Positions 44,418 to 56,225 of a DNA stretch of 64,000 nt are shown here, in pieces. Numbering within the stretch: position 1 is the first letter of the stretch; every line of letters begins with the position of its first letter. The notes beneath the pieces are model-generated. The model saw nothing but the letters and a program-made list of their open reading frames with translations. It was not told the origin of the DNA and did no database searches. The translations under genes and the position numbers were made by a program. Source of the stretch: Salvator merianae (taxonomy: Eukaryota > Chordata > Lepidosauria > Squamata > Teiidae); NCBI GenBank assembly GCA_003586115.2, contig QVOM02000116.1, forward strand, positions 36,111,946-36,175,945, read 5' to 3'.

Positions 44418-44527
44418 TTCTTTTAATTCTTCTTTTAATTTGTTTTTACTATTGTAACCCATTCTGATACCTTTGGGTATAGGGCAGGATAAAAATACAA
44501 TAAATAAATAAAAAGAAATCTTCTAAT
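44403..44527 (+). mobile_element. L2-clade LINE tail with 15-bp target duplication
   Basis: The insert 44418-44512 ends TACCTTTGGGTATAGGGCAG, GATAAAAAT and an (AATA)n tail, the L2 3' terminus. The 15-bp AAGAAATCTTCTAAT flanks it at 44403-44417 and 44513-44527. The perfect duplication proves target-primed insertion of an extremely 5'-truncated copy (95 bp) into an existing CR1. Confidence 0.85.
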
Positions 44528-44581
44528 ACTATTTATATGTAAGAATTAGAAAGAGTAATCATGGATTCAGTGGACAATCTA

Positions 44582-45106
44582 GGACTGTTTCTGCACTCCA
44601 TCAGTAGACTGGACCAAGTGGCTACCTAGTACACTTTGTCCACATGGGACTAGTGATATTCCAGTCCAGAACTGTCGCAAGAGGCCCCTATTCCAGATTT
44701 GCTGTAGACCAGTTTGAAGAAGTCTACAATCGTTCCAAGCCATCTTGTTCTGGTCCAACCTTTGGTGCTTCTGCACCTAATCTAGAAAAAGGAAAATGCT
44801 GCTGACTCATCTTTGAAGCTTTGAAGATAATTTTTAAAACACCAACATGAAGACTATTCTGTTCAGTCCTGCCCTTCTGCATGAGACATGATGTGTGAGT
44901 GACAGAACCAATTGCTGGCAGGGGTGGGTGGTGCTTTGAATGGGGAGACACTTGTGTGGACTGGAACAACCATGGTGCCTCCACATTGCTGCTGGTATTG
45001 GTCCAGGATAGACAGCATCCCCACCCTTGCAATGTGAATGGAACCTGGTGTGTTTGGTCTGGAACAATCTGGAGCTCCAAGCAAAGTGAGTGTGAAAATA
45101 GTCTTG
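44582..45106. mobile_element. TIR element type H (525 bp)
   Basis: The left end GGACTGTTTCTGCACTCC and right end GAGTGTGAAAATAGTCTT are inverted. Overlapping minus frames of 100 to 128 codons cross it (44724-45249), but none looks like a transposase. It is the complete form of the 34084 fragment. Confidence 0.7.
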
Positions 45107-45679
45107 GACAGCAGTTCCAAAATTTGAGTCCCCCAATGCAGGTCTACCGTGCCTGTCATTCCTTTCTTTTGGTTGGGTGAATCAGTCATGCAGTAGTTTA
45201 GCAGATGTGTGGAATCACCACATAGACTGCTCGGAGTTCTCAATGACAAAAAATGTAATAGGGATCTGTTTTTGTGAATACTGGCTTTTTCGAAAGCAAA
45301 ATTGCACGAACCATGCAGCTGATGGGGGATCAGTGGGCTTCAGGAGGGTTTATGGAGCACAAAAGGTTTGCTGAAGCACATAAATCTTCAGAGAAAATTC
45401 CCCCTAAGGGATGAAAAGCTCTAAGGAGTCTAGCCAAAGTAAGTTACATAATGCTCCCTGGCAGACTCACAGGATGAAAGAGGTGAGAAATGAATGTATG
45501 TGAGTGGAATGGAGGGGAGTTTCTGGAATCATGAATACTTCATGCTGTAGCATTTTATTGCAGATCAGAGTTTGGTGATGTAATGATAATACATGATAGT
45601 GCATGTCATGATGCTTAGTGCTTCCCAAGTGTTGCACATAACTGTAGAACTGGAAGAGAATGAATAAACTCTGGCAGCA
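45107..45679. other. Non-repetitive spacer
   Basis: No gene or recognised repeat seen. Confidence 0.4.
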
Positions 45680-45775
45680 GATATATAGTCTGTACCATGG
45701 ACTGCTCCAGAATGCAGATGGCAGACGTCTAATCTGGGATATAATCCTGAATAAGACCCAGTGCAGAAAGCACCT
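45680..45775. mobile_element. TIR MITE family I, half element
   Basis: CTGGGATATAATCCTGAATAAG and CCCAGTGCAGAAAG match the right half of 42049-42223. The left half is absent. Confidence 0.6.
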
Positions 45776-47204
45776 AAGTCCCATTTAAGTTAAAAGGTGA
45801 AAGATTTATATGATCTGAAATTGATATAACTGAAGAGAATCTCAGTTCAACTAAATTGGTAAAAGTCAGTTGACTTCTTTACTTATAGAGTATTGGAGGA
45901 GGTTAGCTATGAAAACGTATCAGTAATATTCATAATTACTGGGAAAGAATTACCATAGCCCCCTTCTAAAATTGTTTTGGAACAGGGAGGGGAAACTGCT
46001 TTTCTTATGTATTTATTTACTGAATCCATGTGATCACCCAATAATTGAAGTTCTTACTGTGAACTATTTTTATATAATTTTTGTTCATTATAGTGGCTCC
46101 AAAAGGCTTTTTTTAAAACTGAGCAGTAAGAATGCTTAGCTCAGTAGGCAAGGGAAATGGTACCACTCAGCTGCAAGAAGAAGCATATCTTGAACTCGTA
46201 ATTCTTCGAAGTAACTTCAAAAAGAATTTAGGAATCCCTCCTATTGATTTCAGCACCACAAATCGTGGACAGCTCCCCTTCTACAAGTCCTTGCTTTCTT
46301 ATGGTCTTTCCTTTTATAAATTACCTTCTATATATTACAGTGGAAGTGTTAGAAGTTTGATTATAGCTTTACAGGAATTTTGAGTAAGTTATACAGAAAA
46401 TACAAGTAGTGTGGGAGTTGAATTCTTTTTTTTTTTCTAAGTGTCTGTTACTTTTTAAAATTACTTCATATATAGTACTCGTTATTCTTATTTGACATGC
46501 AAGCAGAGCACTGTAATGTCACTTCTGCTCTTTAAAGAGGAATATGCAAAAAACCCACCCTCTTGTCTATTGTTCATGTGTGTTAGAAGCATTATCTGTC
46601 ATCTTTGGTAGTGGCTAACTTTCCAAATAATACTAAGACAAAGTTTAGGAAAGCAAAATCAAGAATAGTTAATGCAGCTAAGCATCCAGAGTACTTTAAC
46701 TAAGTAAGGAATGTAGGAGGAAGTGGTAAAAATGATACTTTTCTTTTTTTTATGCATAATATTTTTTAGAGGATTGTGTTTGCTTTATTCCTTTCTTTAG
46801 TACTGTCAGCCACTTTGATTCCCTTTAATAAAATTCAGAGAGTGGAAAAATTAACATAAATAATACATAAATGAAAATATAAATCCAGTCTCTCTAATGA
46901 CAGAAGGGTTCCCTGCCCCCACTGCTTTCCCAGGCAGTGATTTATCCAGGTATTAACAGGAACCGCATCTACTTGGCTTCAGCAAAAAAAAGTGGTCTGT
47001 CTTGGGCCTCTAGTTTGTAAAACATCATCCTGAATGAGATGCAGTGAACGCAGTTGCTTTCCTACAGGAGCCTACACTCGTACTTGGCCTGCATATTTTG
47101 AGGTTCGGGGATGTACTACAGATGTTCCATGATAGTCAATGACAAAAATACCAGTGGAAAGCTGGAAGAACATTGGAGAAGCTGTTTTTTGTGTTTTTGG
47201 CTTT
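45776..47204. other. AT-rich spacer
   Basis: An 83-codon frame at 46132-46383 has no domain signature. Nothing else is recognised. Confidence 0.4.
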
Positions 47205-47365
47205 GTGTTCTCATCCCATCTCTGAGCCACCTTCTGTAGCCTAGAATGTTCACAAGAGGGGGGAGGGGCAGATTCAAACATGAATGATCCCATCCCTAAG
47301 TCATTTCTAAGCTGCCTCAGAAAGTGTTTCCTTTTTAACTAGGTGTGAATGCGCAGCCTACATGT
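47205..47365 (-). repeat. Unclassified interspersed repeat, family E
   Basis: TGTTCTCATCCCATCTCTGA and TAGAATGTTCACAAGAGGGG are the reverse complement of the 10835 and 23825 copies. It ends TAGGTGTGAATGCGCAGCC, which may be its terminal sequence. Confidence 0.6.
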
Positions 47366-47459
47366 TAATGTGGAAAAATAGAAACATTCTGGATGACAGA
47401 TTGCAGGTTTTTTAGAGTGAAGCAAAGGCACTTTTCTTTTGGAGTACTGCCTCTAGCTG

Positions 47460-48240
47460 TATCTCACTCTTCACCCAAGAGTCTCAGGGCGGGTTACTAC
47501 AGAAATTGATAAAATTTATAGGAGTTAAAACATAATTACAGTATAAAGCAAAACCCACTCTTCTCTCCACCCAGTAGGACCATAGAGAAGCTAACTTTCA
47601 AAGGCCTCGGTGAAGATGTATGCTTTAACCAGGCACCAAAAGCTATGTAGCATTGATGCCTGTTGAAACTCTGCTGGAAGGTTATTCCAAAGTCTAGGGG
47701 TCACAACAGAAAAGGCTTTTTCACATGTTGCAACCCCTCTCACTTCTGAAGCTAGTGGAACTACAAGAAGGTTCTTATTTTGTGATCTGAAGACCCAGGC
47801 AGGTCTTTATAGAAGAAGGCATTTCTTCAGATAATTCAGGGTTTTATATGTTGAAGTCAACATCTCGAACTGGGCTCAGTAGTATATTGGTAACCAATGC
47901 AGTTCCTTCAAGATCAGTATGATATGTGTCCAGCCAGGAATTCTTGTCAGCAGCCAAACTGTTATGCTCCACACTAGTTCCAGCTTCTGGACTGTCTTCA
48001 AGGGTAAACCTATGTAGAGCACATTGCAGTACTCTAATCCAGAAGTTACCAGAGCGTGAATCACTATAGCCAAGTTGCCCCTATCCAGGGAAAACTGGGG
48101 CTGGTGAACTAACCAAGGATGGAGGTTAGCATACCTGGCTACTGCTTGCCACGTGCATCTCTCAGGTGACAGCAATGAACCCAAGAGCATCCCTAGGTTT
48201 TGCACCAGTACTTTCTAGGACAAGACAACTTCATCTAGAA
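47460..48240 (-). pseudogene. L2-clade LINE: ORF2 C-terminus and 3' end
   Basis: The untranslated tail is at 47460-47870 (AGTCTCAGGGCGGGTTACTA, AGGTTATTCCAAAGTCTAGG). The minus frame at 47876-48205 reads NLAIVIHALVTSGLEYCNVL, IGLPLKTVQKLELVW, GWTHIILILKELHWLPI, the same C-terminal block as the copy at 24204. This copy keeps about 110 uninterrupted codons, so it is less decayed. Orientation is opposite to the exon-bearing gene. Confidence 0.85.
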
Positions 48241-48639
48241 CTTAATGCCTGGACTCAAGATCCCAGAACAAACAGAACCTCCATCTTGTCTTGGATATCA
48301 TTTTGGTTTATTAGTCCGTATCCATCCCATCACTGCCTTCAAGCAATGATCATTTGAGGCCACAGGTTGTCAGAGAGTGTTTCCTCCATGGATATGCATG
48401 GGATTCTTCTCATTGTTGTTGTTCAGTACCATCGCACTGGGGCAACACCATACAGATTTTTTCACAGATAAAAAATAGTGTTTCTTCTGGGGAAATGCCA
48501 AGGATTGAATTTGCAACCCTCTGGTTTCCAGCAGCTGCTGTTAAGATATTAAGGATATCTTAAATGGAGAGCACACCAGACTCTTCAGTCCTCTGGAGTT
48601 TGTCCAAGCTCATGTTAGTTTCTGTTTCAGTATTGCTTT

Positions 48640-48785
48640 GTTGTGGCAAAGGGGCTTGAGCATCCCAATGAAGTTATGAGTTATGCTACGCATGACTACC
48701 CAAGACAGACAGTCATAGTGGAGAGCCCAAGCCTAAAGTTATCCACTGGAGAAGGAAATAGCAAACCACTCCATGGAAAAGCACA
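48640..48785 (+). mobile_element. SINE or BovB tail remnant
   Basis: CCACTGGAGAAGGAAATAGC and AAACCACTCCATGGAAAAGC match the BovB-type 3' module. The head is unrecognisable. Confidence 0.6.
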
Positions 48786-48789
48786 CTTG

Positions 48790-48905
48790 CAATACTGTGT
48801 ACAATTCCAGCTCACACAGCTTTGTCAGAAAAGTGAACAACTAGGAAGACTTTGGGAAAGAACCACTAAGATGATCATATTCTGTAGCAATAAGGGATGG
48901 TGTTG
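48790..48905 (+). pseudogene. CR1 LINE ORF2 C-terminal fragment
   Basis: The frame reads LQYCVQFQLTQLCQKSEQLG then RLWERTTKMI, matching the CR1 block that runs E-Y-C-x-Q-F-W...E...V-Q-R-R-A-T-K-M-I. It is truncated on both sides and joined directly to the preceding SINE-like tail. Confidence 0.65.
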
Positions 48906-50700
48906 ATATTAGGAATGGTGTCAATATCCATGGATTTAAATTTAGAAAAAATGGAGAGATGGTCTCCTGCTTTCCTCAAAGCTTGCCTGATAGCGTGAGA
49001 CTGCAAGCCTGGAATTCAAGGGAAATGAAAGATGCTACAACCTTTTCATGATGTTTTATGGACGTTTGTTATAGCAGCACTTACTGCTGAGCATTAGAAG
49101 TGGGCCTATGGATGTTCCTTTGCTGCCCCTTTTCAGTCCAATAGACTGCTGCTGAGCTCTTGCCATTGAGTGAGGATCCAGCAGTGACTTTGGTGGGTGC
49201 AGCAAACTCCCAACTCATTTATTTTTCAGTTAAACCTTATGCATGCTTTCAGAATCAACTGTGCATGAATCTTTTGTGCTATTTGCTAAGCACTCTGTGT
49301 CCTCTCCCTTACTAGTACTAACAAGCTTTCAAACTATCTAGCTAAGCTGCAAGGAAACATAAGGCTTGCAAGGTCATAAACATTTGCACCTAAGAGGAAA
49401 GTAAAAGTGTAAGAAAGTTTTACCAAAAAGTCAACATTAAGGGCGGGCAGGGGGCTTGACCTATTCCCAAATCCCATGAACTAGCTTGGCTTCCTTAGTA
49501 ATGGAAATACGTTAAAAGTGAAGCCAACAGCAATCGTTTGAAGAACAAAGCTCCAGCCAGAATTTCTTGCCAGTGCTAGATGATGCTAAAAGTGGACACT
49601 GTGGTATTCATAATCCAATAATGGGGCCTGAACTGGCTTGGGTGTCTAAGCTAATAACTGCCACACTGCCATCTAGTGCCAGAAAGAAATACTTGCCAGT
49701 ACTTAATTCTTTCAGACCTTTGGTATCAATTTCACTCTTTGGTCCATGGCATTTGGGAAACACCCACTCCCCTGCTTGCTCCTAGTGAATATGACAGATG
49801 TTTATATAGTTTGCTTGCTGTGGAGAAAATGAACAAAGATTTTTTTTTTCTCCCTTAAAATGCTAGTGCCTATGTTCATCTCATGAGGTGATCCTTAACC
49901 GCATGAGGTTCAGAACAGCTTGACAGATAAAGGTACTTCTTCACATATGGTTTTTTAACCTATGGAATCCACTACATGCAATGTAGTAATGACATTCAAC
50001 TAAACCATCCTTTTAAAAAAGGAGCAGCTGTTTTCCTCTCTTGATTACACCTATATCCCCATTTCCTCCATGACTGAATCCAAGGCAGTGACCACAAAGG
50101 TCCCAGTAGGTCTTCCATGTGTGTGTTGACCTTGCTTAGATTTGCTTAGCTTTGACAGGGGGTTGACTTTCAAATGCCTTCATACCATACCTGCCTATGG
50201 GAACGTGGTGGGATTCCTCTGGATGTCTATAATCAGGGAAAGACTTAGCTGGGCAATGGGAAAAATTCCTGATTTGTTTTTGTTTTTGTCTGTCTGCACT
50301 GTGAACATGCAGGAAATGACAGCCATGAAAAGATACAATGTTGTGGATGATTTTATTTTAGGGCACTAATATTATAAGGTCAAATGTATTCAAATGACAC
50401 TGTGAAGCTCCAGTTGACCAAAGTAGTGTTTTGTGATCTTTTGGATGAATCTCAACAGAGTCTTCTAGCTGAAAGACAGACATGCTCCGGTATATTTTTC
50501 GCTGGTGGAAAAAGGACACCCTGACTAAGCAATCTAAACAATGATATGATAACAGTTTAAGAGGGATACTTTCATATTTGGGCCATGAGAACAAATAGAA
50601 CAGAGGGCTTCTGGCTGGACCATTTGGTTAGCAGGGCCATCCAGGATGTTACATTTAAATAAACAAAAGCCTAGAACTTTCTGCTGTTTTACAGAGACCA
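48906..50700. other. Non-repetitive spacer
   Basis: No gene or recognised repeat seen over about 1.8 kb. Confidence 0.4.
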
Positions 50701-51130
50701 TCTAAGGTTCTGGAGCTCCCCTGTGGATCTACCCTGTACTTCTCTCACTTTGATTGGTTGGAATTCCCCAGGCTGGCTCCATTTGCTCCTCAGCCAGGCT
50801 GTCATCACTCTAGGGGATGCTCACCCCACACTACTTCACTGGCAGCGTTGGTACGATATCGTACATTTCCTTCATCCTCGCCGCCATGGTCTAGTACCTT
50901 GCTCAGTGCCTTTCAAGTTCTCAGGGCCCTACCATGACCAAGATGGGGAACTTGACACAGTGATGCTGATCACAACCCGCTGGGTATTTCTCCCCTCTTC
51001 CTGGAGCCGTTCAACAGGACCCATGGCTCCTTCCTCAGTGGTTTTGCTCAGCTCTTCAGCCCTCACAGACATTGTGTGTCTGGATAAGCGATGCAGAGCA
51101 AAGAAGAAAGGGACTTTCAGCAGCATGTGA
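50701..51130 (+). other. 135-codon open frame upstream of the L2 RT fragment
   Basis: The plus frame at 50723-51130 has no recognised domain. AVITLGDAHP could be a broken remnant of an endonuclease L-G-D-F-N motif of an L2 LINE, given the reverse transcriptase piece about 330 bp downstream in the same orientation. I am not sure of this. Confidence 0.3.
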
Positions 51131-51439
51131 TGATTAGACTGGACACTGTCAGAACACGTGACAACAGCTTTAAAAGCCTATTCTTGCTGAGAATAACTCA
51201 GCCGGTATAAAGATCTACTTATATACATTTTTATGTATTTACAAAGTATCCAGATGTCCACACTTAACTGATCTGCATTCTAGGTTTTTTTGCCACGCAA
51301 ATGCTGTTAGTCCTGTCATCTCAGATGTCACTCTGGTGGTGACAGCTCTTGGTATTTTGCAACTGCTTCTTGCCAAAACCCAATGGCTTTTCCCTCCAAA
51401 ACCTTCCAGGCCAAACAGAGGCAGTCGGTTTGACCATTC

Positions 51440-51840
51440 CTAAAAAAAGCCTGCCTTGGATCCTGAGGTGTGCCACAAGTATTGTTCAGTTATAAATACC
51501 CCCTTATTGGACAAGGTGTTGGACAGGGTGGTTCCTGTGCAGCTGCAGGCATTCTTAGAAGAAATTGATCATCTAGAGCCCTTTCAGTTTAGGTTCAGGC
51601 CTTGGATGGGGACAAAGCTGGCCTTGGTCATGCTGATGGATGACCTTCTGAAGGAGAGAGACAAGGGGAGTGTAACTTTGTTGATCTGCCTTGATGTCTT
51701 GGCTGCCTTCAGTATCACTGACCATGGTAGCCTTTTGGATCACCTTTGAGAGATGGGAATGGGGGGCACAGTATTACAGTAATTCTCCTCCTGTTTGCTG
51801 GAGCAGTCCTATATAGCGGTGTTGGACAGCTGTAACTCCA
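51440..51840 (+). pseudogene. L2-clade LINE reverse transcriptase fragment
   Basis: The frame at 51456-51749 reads LDKVLDRVVPVQLQAFLEEI, DHLEPFQFRFRPWMGTKLAL, LMDDLLKERDKGSVTLLICL then DVLAAFSITDHGSLLDHL. This is the early palm and fingers of an L2-type reverse transcriptase: F-R-P-G-x-x-T-E-T-A-L and L-D-L-S-A-A-F-D-T-(I/V)-D-H. The key aspartate block is altered (FSITDH for FDTIDH). Stops follow at 51749. It is a dead internal fragment, truncated at both ends. Confidence 0.85.
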
Positions 51841-53790
51841 TATCCTGGAAGTTTGCTCAGCAAACACATGTTATACAATCAGCACTTCCTTGCTACTCAT
51901 AGATTTAATCTGGCAGGTTTACAGTCAGAAGGAAGTCTAAGTCAATGGTGCCTGAAGATTCCTTAGATCTTTCCAGTAAAACCAATTATCCTTTCCAATA
52001 AATAGAAAAAGAAGGTAATTGATCACAAAATGTTGAGTCATTCCTGGAACATTCTTCACTTGGCTCATGATAATGTAGCGAAGGATTATTTTTCTTATCC
52101 AAATCTAAAGAGCAATCACCGTCCTAATGTTATATGTATAGATTATTTAAAGAACATTTTTGCTTTTCAGACTTTATGGCTGGGGAACAGCCTAGACAGC
52201 ATTTCATCCCACTTCTTGGATTAAGGCAGTGTCAGTCAACCGCAGCCTTGCTATCAAATACTTACCCTTACCCATGAGATTTCTGAGATCACTTATCAGT
52301 ACCCCTGCCAAGCGAAAATGTAGGCGTTCTTTGCCTACTGTTCAGAAATATGATTATGTAATACAATTTATAATGTGCCTTTTGATTTCTATATAAAAAA
52401 GTATTCACTCAATATTTTGATTGTGATTTTTTGTTTTGTTATTTTTAGTTTTAGCTAGATCCTGTTGTAGTATTAGAACGCTTTTTAGTAGAATCCTGCC
52501 AGTTTGGCTCTGGCGGACCAACCACATTTATATGTATATGCAGTGGCCAGGGGAATCCCCACTGAAATTTCATGGGGCCACCAAACAATGTCATTGCGTT
52601 TTATGGTGGGGCAATGTGGACCTCTGCTCCCTAGACTTCAAGAAGGCCAGGAGCAAGGTTTGCTCGGACAAACATTCACCTTGCTCCTGGGGCTGTGATG
52701 GTCTAGGCTGTCTCAGGTGCTTCAAAAAGCATTCAGGATGGGATCTTGTACCCCCTTCCCTGTGCGTATGCATGTAAATTGTCATATCCCCCTGCTAATT
52801 CGGGTTTGTGTGGGATCTGGATCTGTGCTGGAAGTGTGTCTTTTTTCTCTTTCTGGCAAAATTGCTGAGCTAAGATTTTTGGTGGAGGGAGAAACATTTG
52901 CTGAGAGGACTACACCAGGCCTTCGGAACAAAGGGGCTTTGCGCTGAGAGATGAGGCGCACTTCTTTTGCTCCTAACCCTCAATTTACATGGTTGATCAT
53001 TTTGGAGGGAAAGGGAAAAATGCTGTCCATCCCCATCTTTTCTACTGTCTTTGAAATGTTAGCTATTTATTTCTATTTTTATCCTGCTATGTACTCTTAA
53101 GATCTCAGGAGGAGGGCAGTACAATCAAGTAAACTTACAGGAAGTGCCTTTCATATAGGACAACTCAATGGAATCTCATTACGTTGAAGTATAATTCCCA
53201 CGGTCACATAGATATGAAGATGATCAAATGGCAGTGTCCACCACCCCATCGATTGCTGGCACTGATTTGGCTGATTGGAAGGTTAGATGAGTGTCCACTC
53301 CCTGTTCCTCCACTCCATATGTGCCCTTCTAAAATTGTGTGCTTGGTGGAAGAGGACAACCATCCCAAACAGGGGTGTACCATTCGTTGGGTAATAGTTG
53401 TGCTCTCCTGCTAGAATCTCCTCATTCTCACACGCCAGAAAGCAAGGAAAAACTATTGTCCTGGGTGGTCACCTGTAGCAACTGTTCAAGTGCTAGTTCC
53501 CCAGTGGCTACAAGAGGAGGGATATGTACTACATACTCTACCCCAAGCTCTGGCTGGTTTTTTCATGGCCACAGGATGGTTGAGAAGGCTCATGGTATCA
53601 GGATTGCTGGCATGCCAAGAACAAGCACCCTTCATCTGTTTATCCTAGATTTCAATTCCAGGCACTTTGCTCCTAGGGTCTTGATACCTAGTGGATTCTT
53701 CATAGCGGATTTTTCTCAGGATGAGCCAAGCTCAGTTGCTGAGTGTCTAATTGGCCCATGCTAGCAAAAGCATCCACCCCAATCTCTGGG
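51841..53790. other. Unclassified stretch, possible old retroelement
   Basis: Frames at 52436-52777 (113 codons) and 53339-53764 (141 codons) have no domain I can name. Text such as GGTGTACCATTCGTTGGGTA near 53370 feels repeat-like, but I cannot assign it. A short reversed LINE tail may lie at 53055-53120 (TATTTTTATCCTGCTATGTA). Confidence 0.3.
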
Positions 53791-53794
53791 GCCT

Positions 53795-53985
53795 GAACAT
53801 AAGAGGAGGCTACAACCCATCCAGTTCACACAGTGGCCCACCAATTGCTTCTGGGCATTCTCAGACAAAGGCTGACTTTATAGGCTTGAAAACAGCTTCC
53901 ACCTGAATTTCTACAGGTGCAACTCATCAGAATTCACCCTCCTAAGGGCACCATCAAGGATTTCCTCTAATCTTCACTGCTGCCA
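53795..53985 (-). mobile_element. CR1 LINE 3' end
   Basis: TGAACATAAGAGGAGGCTAC, TTCACACAGTGGCCCACC and AATTGCTTCTGGGCATTCTC match the 40199 copy. Confidence 0.75.
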
Positions 53986-54085
53986 TCATTCATCTAATCC
54001 GTATGTCTGCTGCTGGCTTGGTGGTCAGGAAGAAGCTTTCCTACTTAGTGCTGTTATGACTTCTTTGCTCCAGGATTGATCAAGA

Positions 54086-54390
54086 TTGATCACATAAGGG
54101 CATAAGAAATGGATCAGACTTATGGCCCATCTAGTCCAGCAGTCTGTGACTGCAGTGACCAACCAGCTGCAAAAGGAGCCCAGCAGGACAGGAGCACATA
54201 GCTTGCCCTGCTTGCAGTCTTCCAGCAGCTGGTCTTTGGAGGCATACCCATTCATACTCTTTGTGTGATGTGAAAGGCCTTGACCCAAAAGCTTGATGAG
54301 CTGCTGGCAGTATGAGCAGTCTCTGCTAGGCCTGATGAACCAGTAATCCGATTCAATGTAAAGTTGTCCCAGAGCTTCCTGAAGCTCTAG
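54086..54390 (-). mobile_element. CR1 LINE 3' end
   Basis: ACATAAGGGCATAAGAAATG, CCCATCTAGTCCAGCAGTCTG and CCAACCAGCTGCAAAAGGAG are the reversed CR1 terminus. Two CR1 ends in the same orientation lie within 300 bp. Confidence 0.75.
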
Positions 54391-54700
54391 AGATGATTCC
54401 TTCAAGGTGATGCTTATGCTCATATATACAACCCTTAAAGCCACAAAATGGTCAGTTGAGTTTCTTCTATTCCTTGCAGCAGTTTGTCCTCATTCTTCGT
54501 GCTCCATAAGTGTGTGTAAACATTATCCTTTGCCCATTGGACTGATGCTTCCACTTCCTTTCAATGTCAGCCAGTCAGAGGTGAGATGCTCCATTTTCCA
54601 TCCAGCTTCTCTTTACCATATATCATAGAAGATTAAGGACAGCCCCCCTTCCTGTCCCATTTCTGCCTTGCATAGCAGACCATAGTTCTCTGTAACCATA
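54391..54700. other. Non-repetitive spacer
   Basis: No gene or recognised repeat seen. Confidence 0.4.
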
Positions 54701-54965
54701 GCAACACATCACCCTTAATGAGCTATAGCTATGAACAAGGAAAAACTCATTTCTACCAAAAGAATGTGGCATGTTTCCCATGAAAATGATTCAATTATAT
54801 ACACCAGGAATTTGATAATTACTATTTTTAGCCTGTTTTTGTCTAAACACTCTCTAATTTCTGTTCTATTTCTTCCCTCTGTCTGAACAGTTTTGTTTTT
54901 GTTTTTCCTGCTGGGAAACAATTTCCAGCTTGAATTACTGTTGCTATGCTAATTAAGTTTAGAGG
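54701..54965. other. Candidate conserved non-coding block
   Basis: It is repeat-free and AT-rich, with homeodomain-like TAATTA/ATTAAG sites, for example GAATTACTGTTGCTATG and CTAATTAAGTTTAG near 54930-54960. No open frame or splice sites. This is only an impression from composition; alignment would decide. Confidence 0.25.
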
Positions 54966-55650
54966 ATGGAAGCATGTGGGAGAAGTTCATATAAGATCAA
55001 TGGAAGCCAGTAATATTTTGTGCGGATGAGAGGGAAGAGGTAGCAGTTCAGTACTCATTGACGTTGCTGTAGTATTGTTGAGGTCAGTGGCTTAGATCAG
55101 CATGTTCATTAGATTGCTTCCTTATTCTGTTGTTATGATCAAGCAGGACTATATGTATGCAGTGATTAGTATATGGTAAATGGATGCAGAATGCTGATTT
55201 TCTTTGTAGATCTGCATAAAGTTAACTTCCTATGTGGTTGTCCTTAAGAAGCCAATTTATATCAAGTTAGATTCTTCAACTAATATTGTTAACTCCAGCT
55301 GACATTCTCCCCAATCTCAAGTGAACATTTGTCTTATCACCAGGTATCTGAGCCTTTTAACCTGCATGTGCCCAAGGAAATGAACTTGACTTTGTTTTTG
55401 GAGGAGTGTGTTCACTACTTCTCCTGGATATAAGAAGCAGAGAAAATATTATGAGTTTCCTATAAGCTATTTACCCACTTGCTTAAAGCTTTGAGACTAT
55501 AAATGTTTTGAGATGGGTTATGCCCTTACAGCAGGTCAGCTGATTTCTCCCTTTAGCCCAGTTCCTGTCTGCTTTGGCAATGGCATTCATGAAAGTCAGG
55601 GCAATCAATGGCTATTAGTCCTAATAACAGGGTGAATGCCTCTGTAATGG
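54966..55650. other. Non-repetitive spacer
   Basis: No gene or recognised repeat seen. Confidence 0.4.
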
Positions 55651-55654
55651 GAAG

Positions 55655-55900
55655 TAGGTGTAGTAGCACCTTGGAGACTAACAAAGAAAAAGAAGTTGGT
55701 AGCATGAGCTTTGGAAGGGTAAGTCTACTTCATCAAATGCAGGGGAGTAGTCACTGATTATGCTTCTCAGAATCTGGTTCACAACTTCTGTAGTTTGAAG
55801 CTGTAGGTGTGCGCCTGTGTGGTCTTTCTGATACTATTTAGACCTACAACTCCTGTTATCTCTGACAACTGGCATATTGGCTGAGGTTAATTGCAGTTAA
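55655..55900. repeat. Sauropsid interspersed repeat, class unknown
   Basis: GTAGTAGCACCTTGGAGACTA, ACAAAGAAA and CATGAGCTTT followed by TCTACTTCATCAAATGCAGG is a phrase I know from many reptile genomes, without being able to class it. ACCTACAACTCCTGTTATCTC at 55841 is a fragment of the hAT-like ACTACAACTCCCATCAT family. Confidence 0.5.
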
Positions 55901-56129
55901 GAGTTTAATAGGAACTGAAAAGCTATCCAGCCTGATATCTAAAGAGCATATGGAGTCATTCTTAGATGCTATAAGAAATGAGAAAGCATCCCTAGAGAAC
56001 ACTATTCTGGAGGGGTTAGTAAGTTTTGTTAGACAGGAAAGGACTATAGTATGGTAAGTAATAGATAATGGTTTTATTGTAGAAGATCAGAAGTTCAGAC
56101 TCCCTGCAGAATTGGGAAGAATCGTGCCT

Positions 56130-56225
56130 GAAAATTTGAGGGGTCTCTGCCGATCAGGGCATACAGCACTGAGCTAGATGAACCAATGAGCTGAGCTGAT
56201 ATTAGGCAGCATCCTATATTCCTTC
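56130..56225 (+). mobile_element. tRNA-SINE 3' half with CR1-type tail
   Basis: CACTGAGCTAGATGAACCAA, GAGCTGAGCTGATATTAGGC and AGCATCCTATATTCC match the tail of a common squamate SINE. The head may extend left to 56070 in decayed form. Confidence 0.7.

Noticed and set aside
44863..45249. 128-codon minus-strand open frame
   Set aside because: It overlaps two other minus frames in a type H TIR element; overlap in several phases indicates low stop density, not coding.
53339..53764. 141-codon plus-strand open frame as a gene
   Set aside because: No domain, start context or splice support; the surrounding text looks like decayed repeat.
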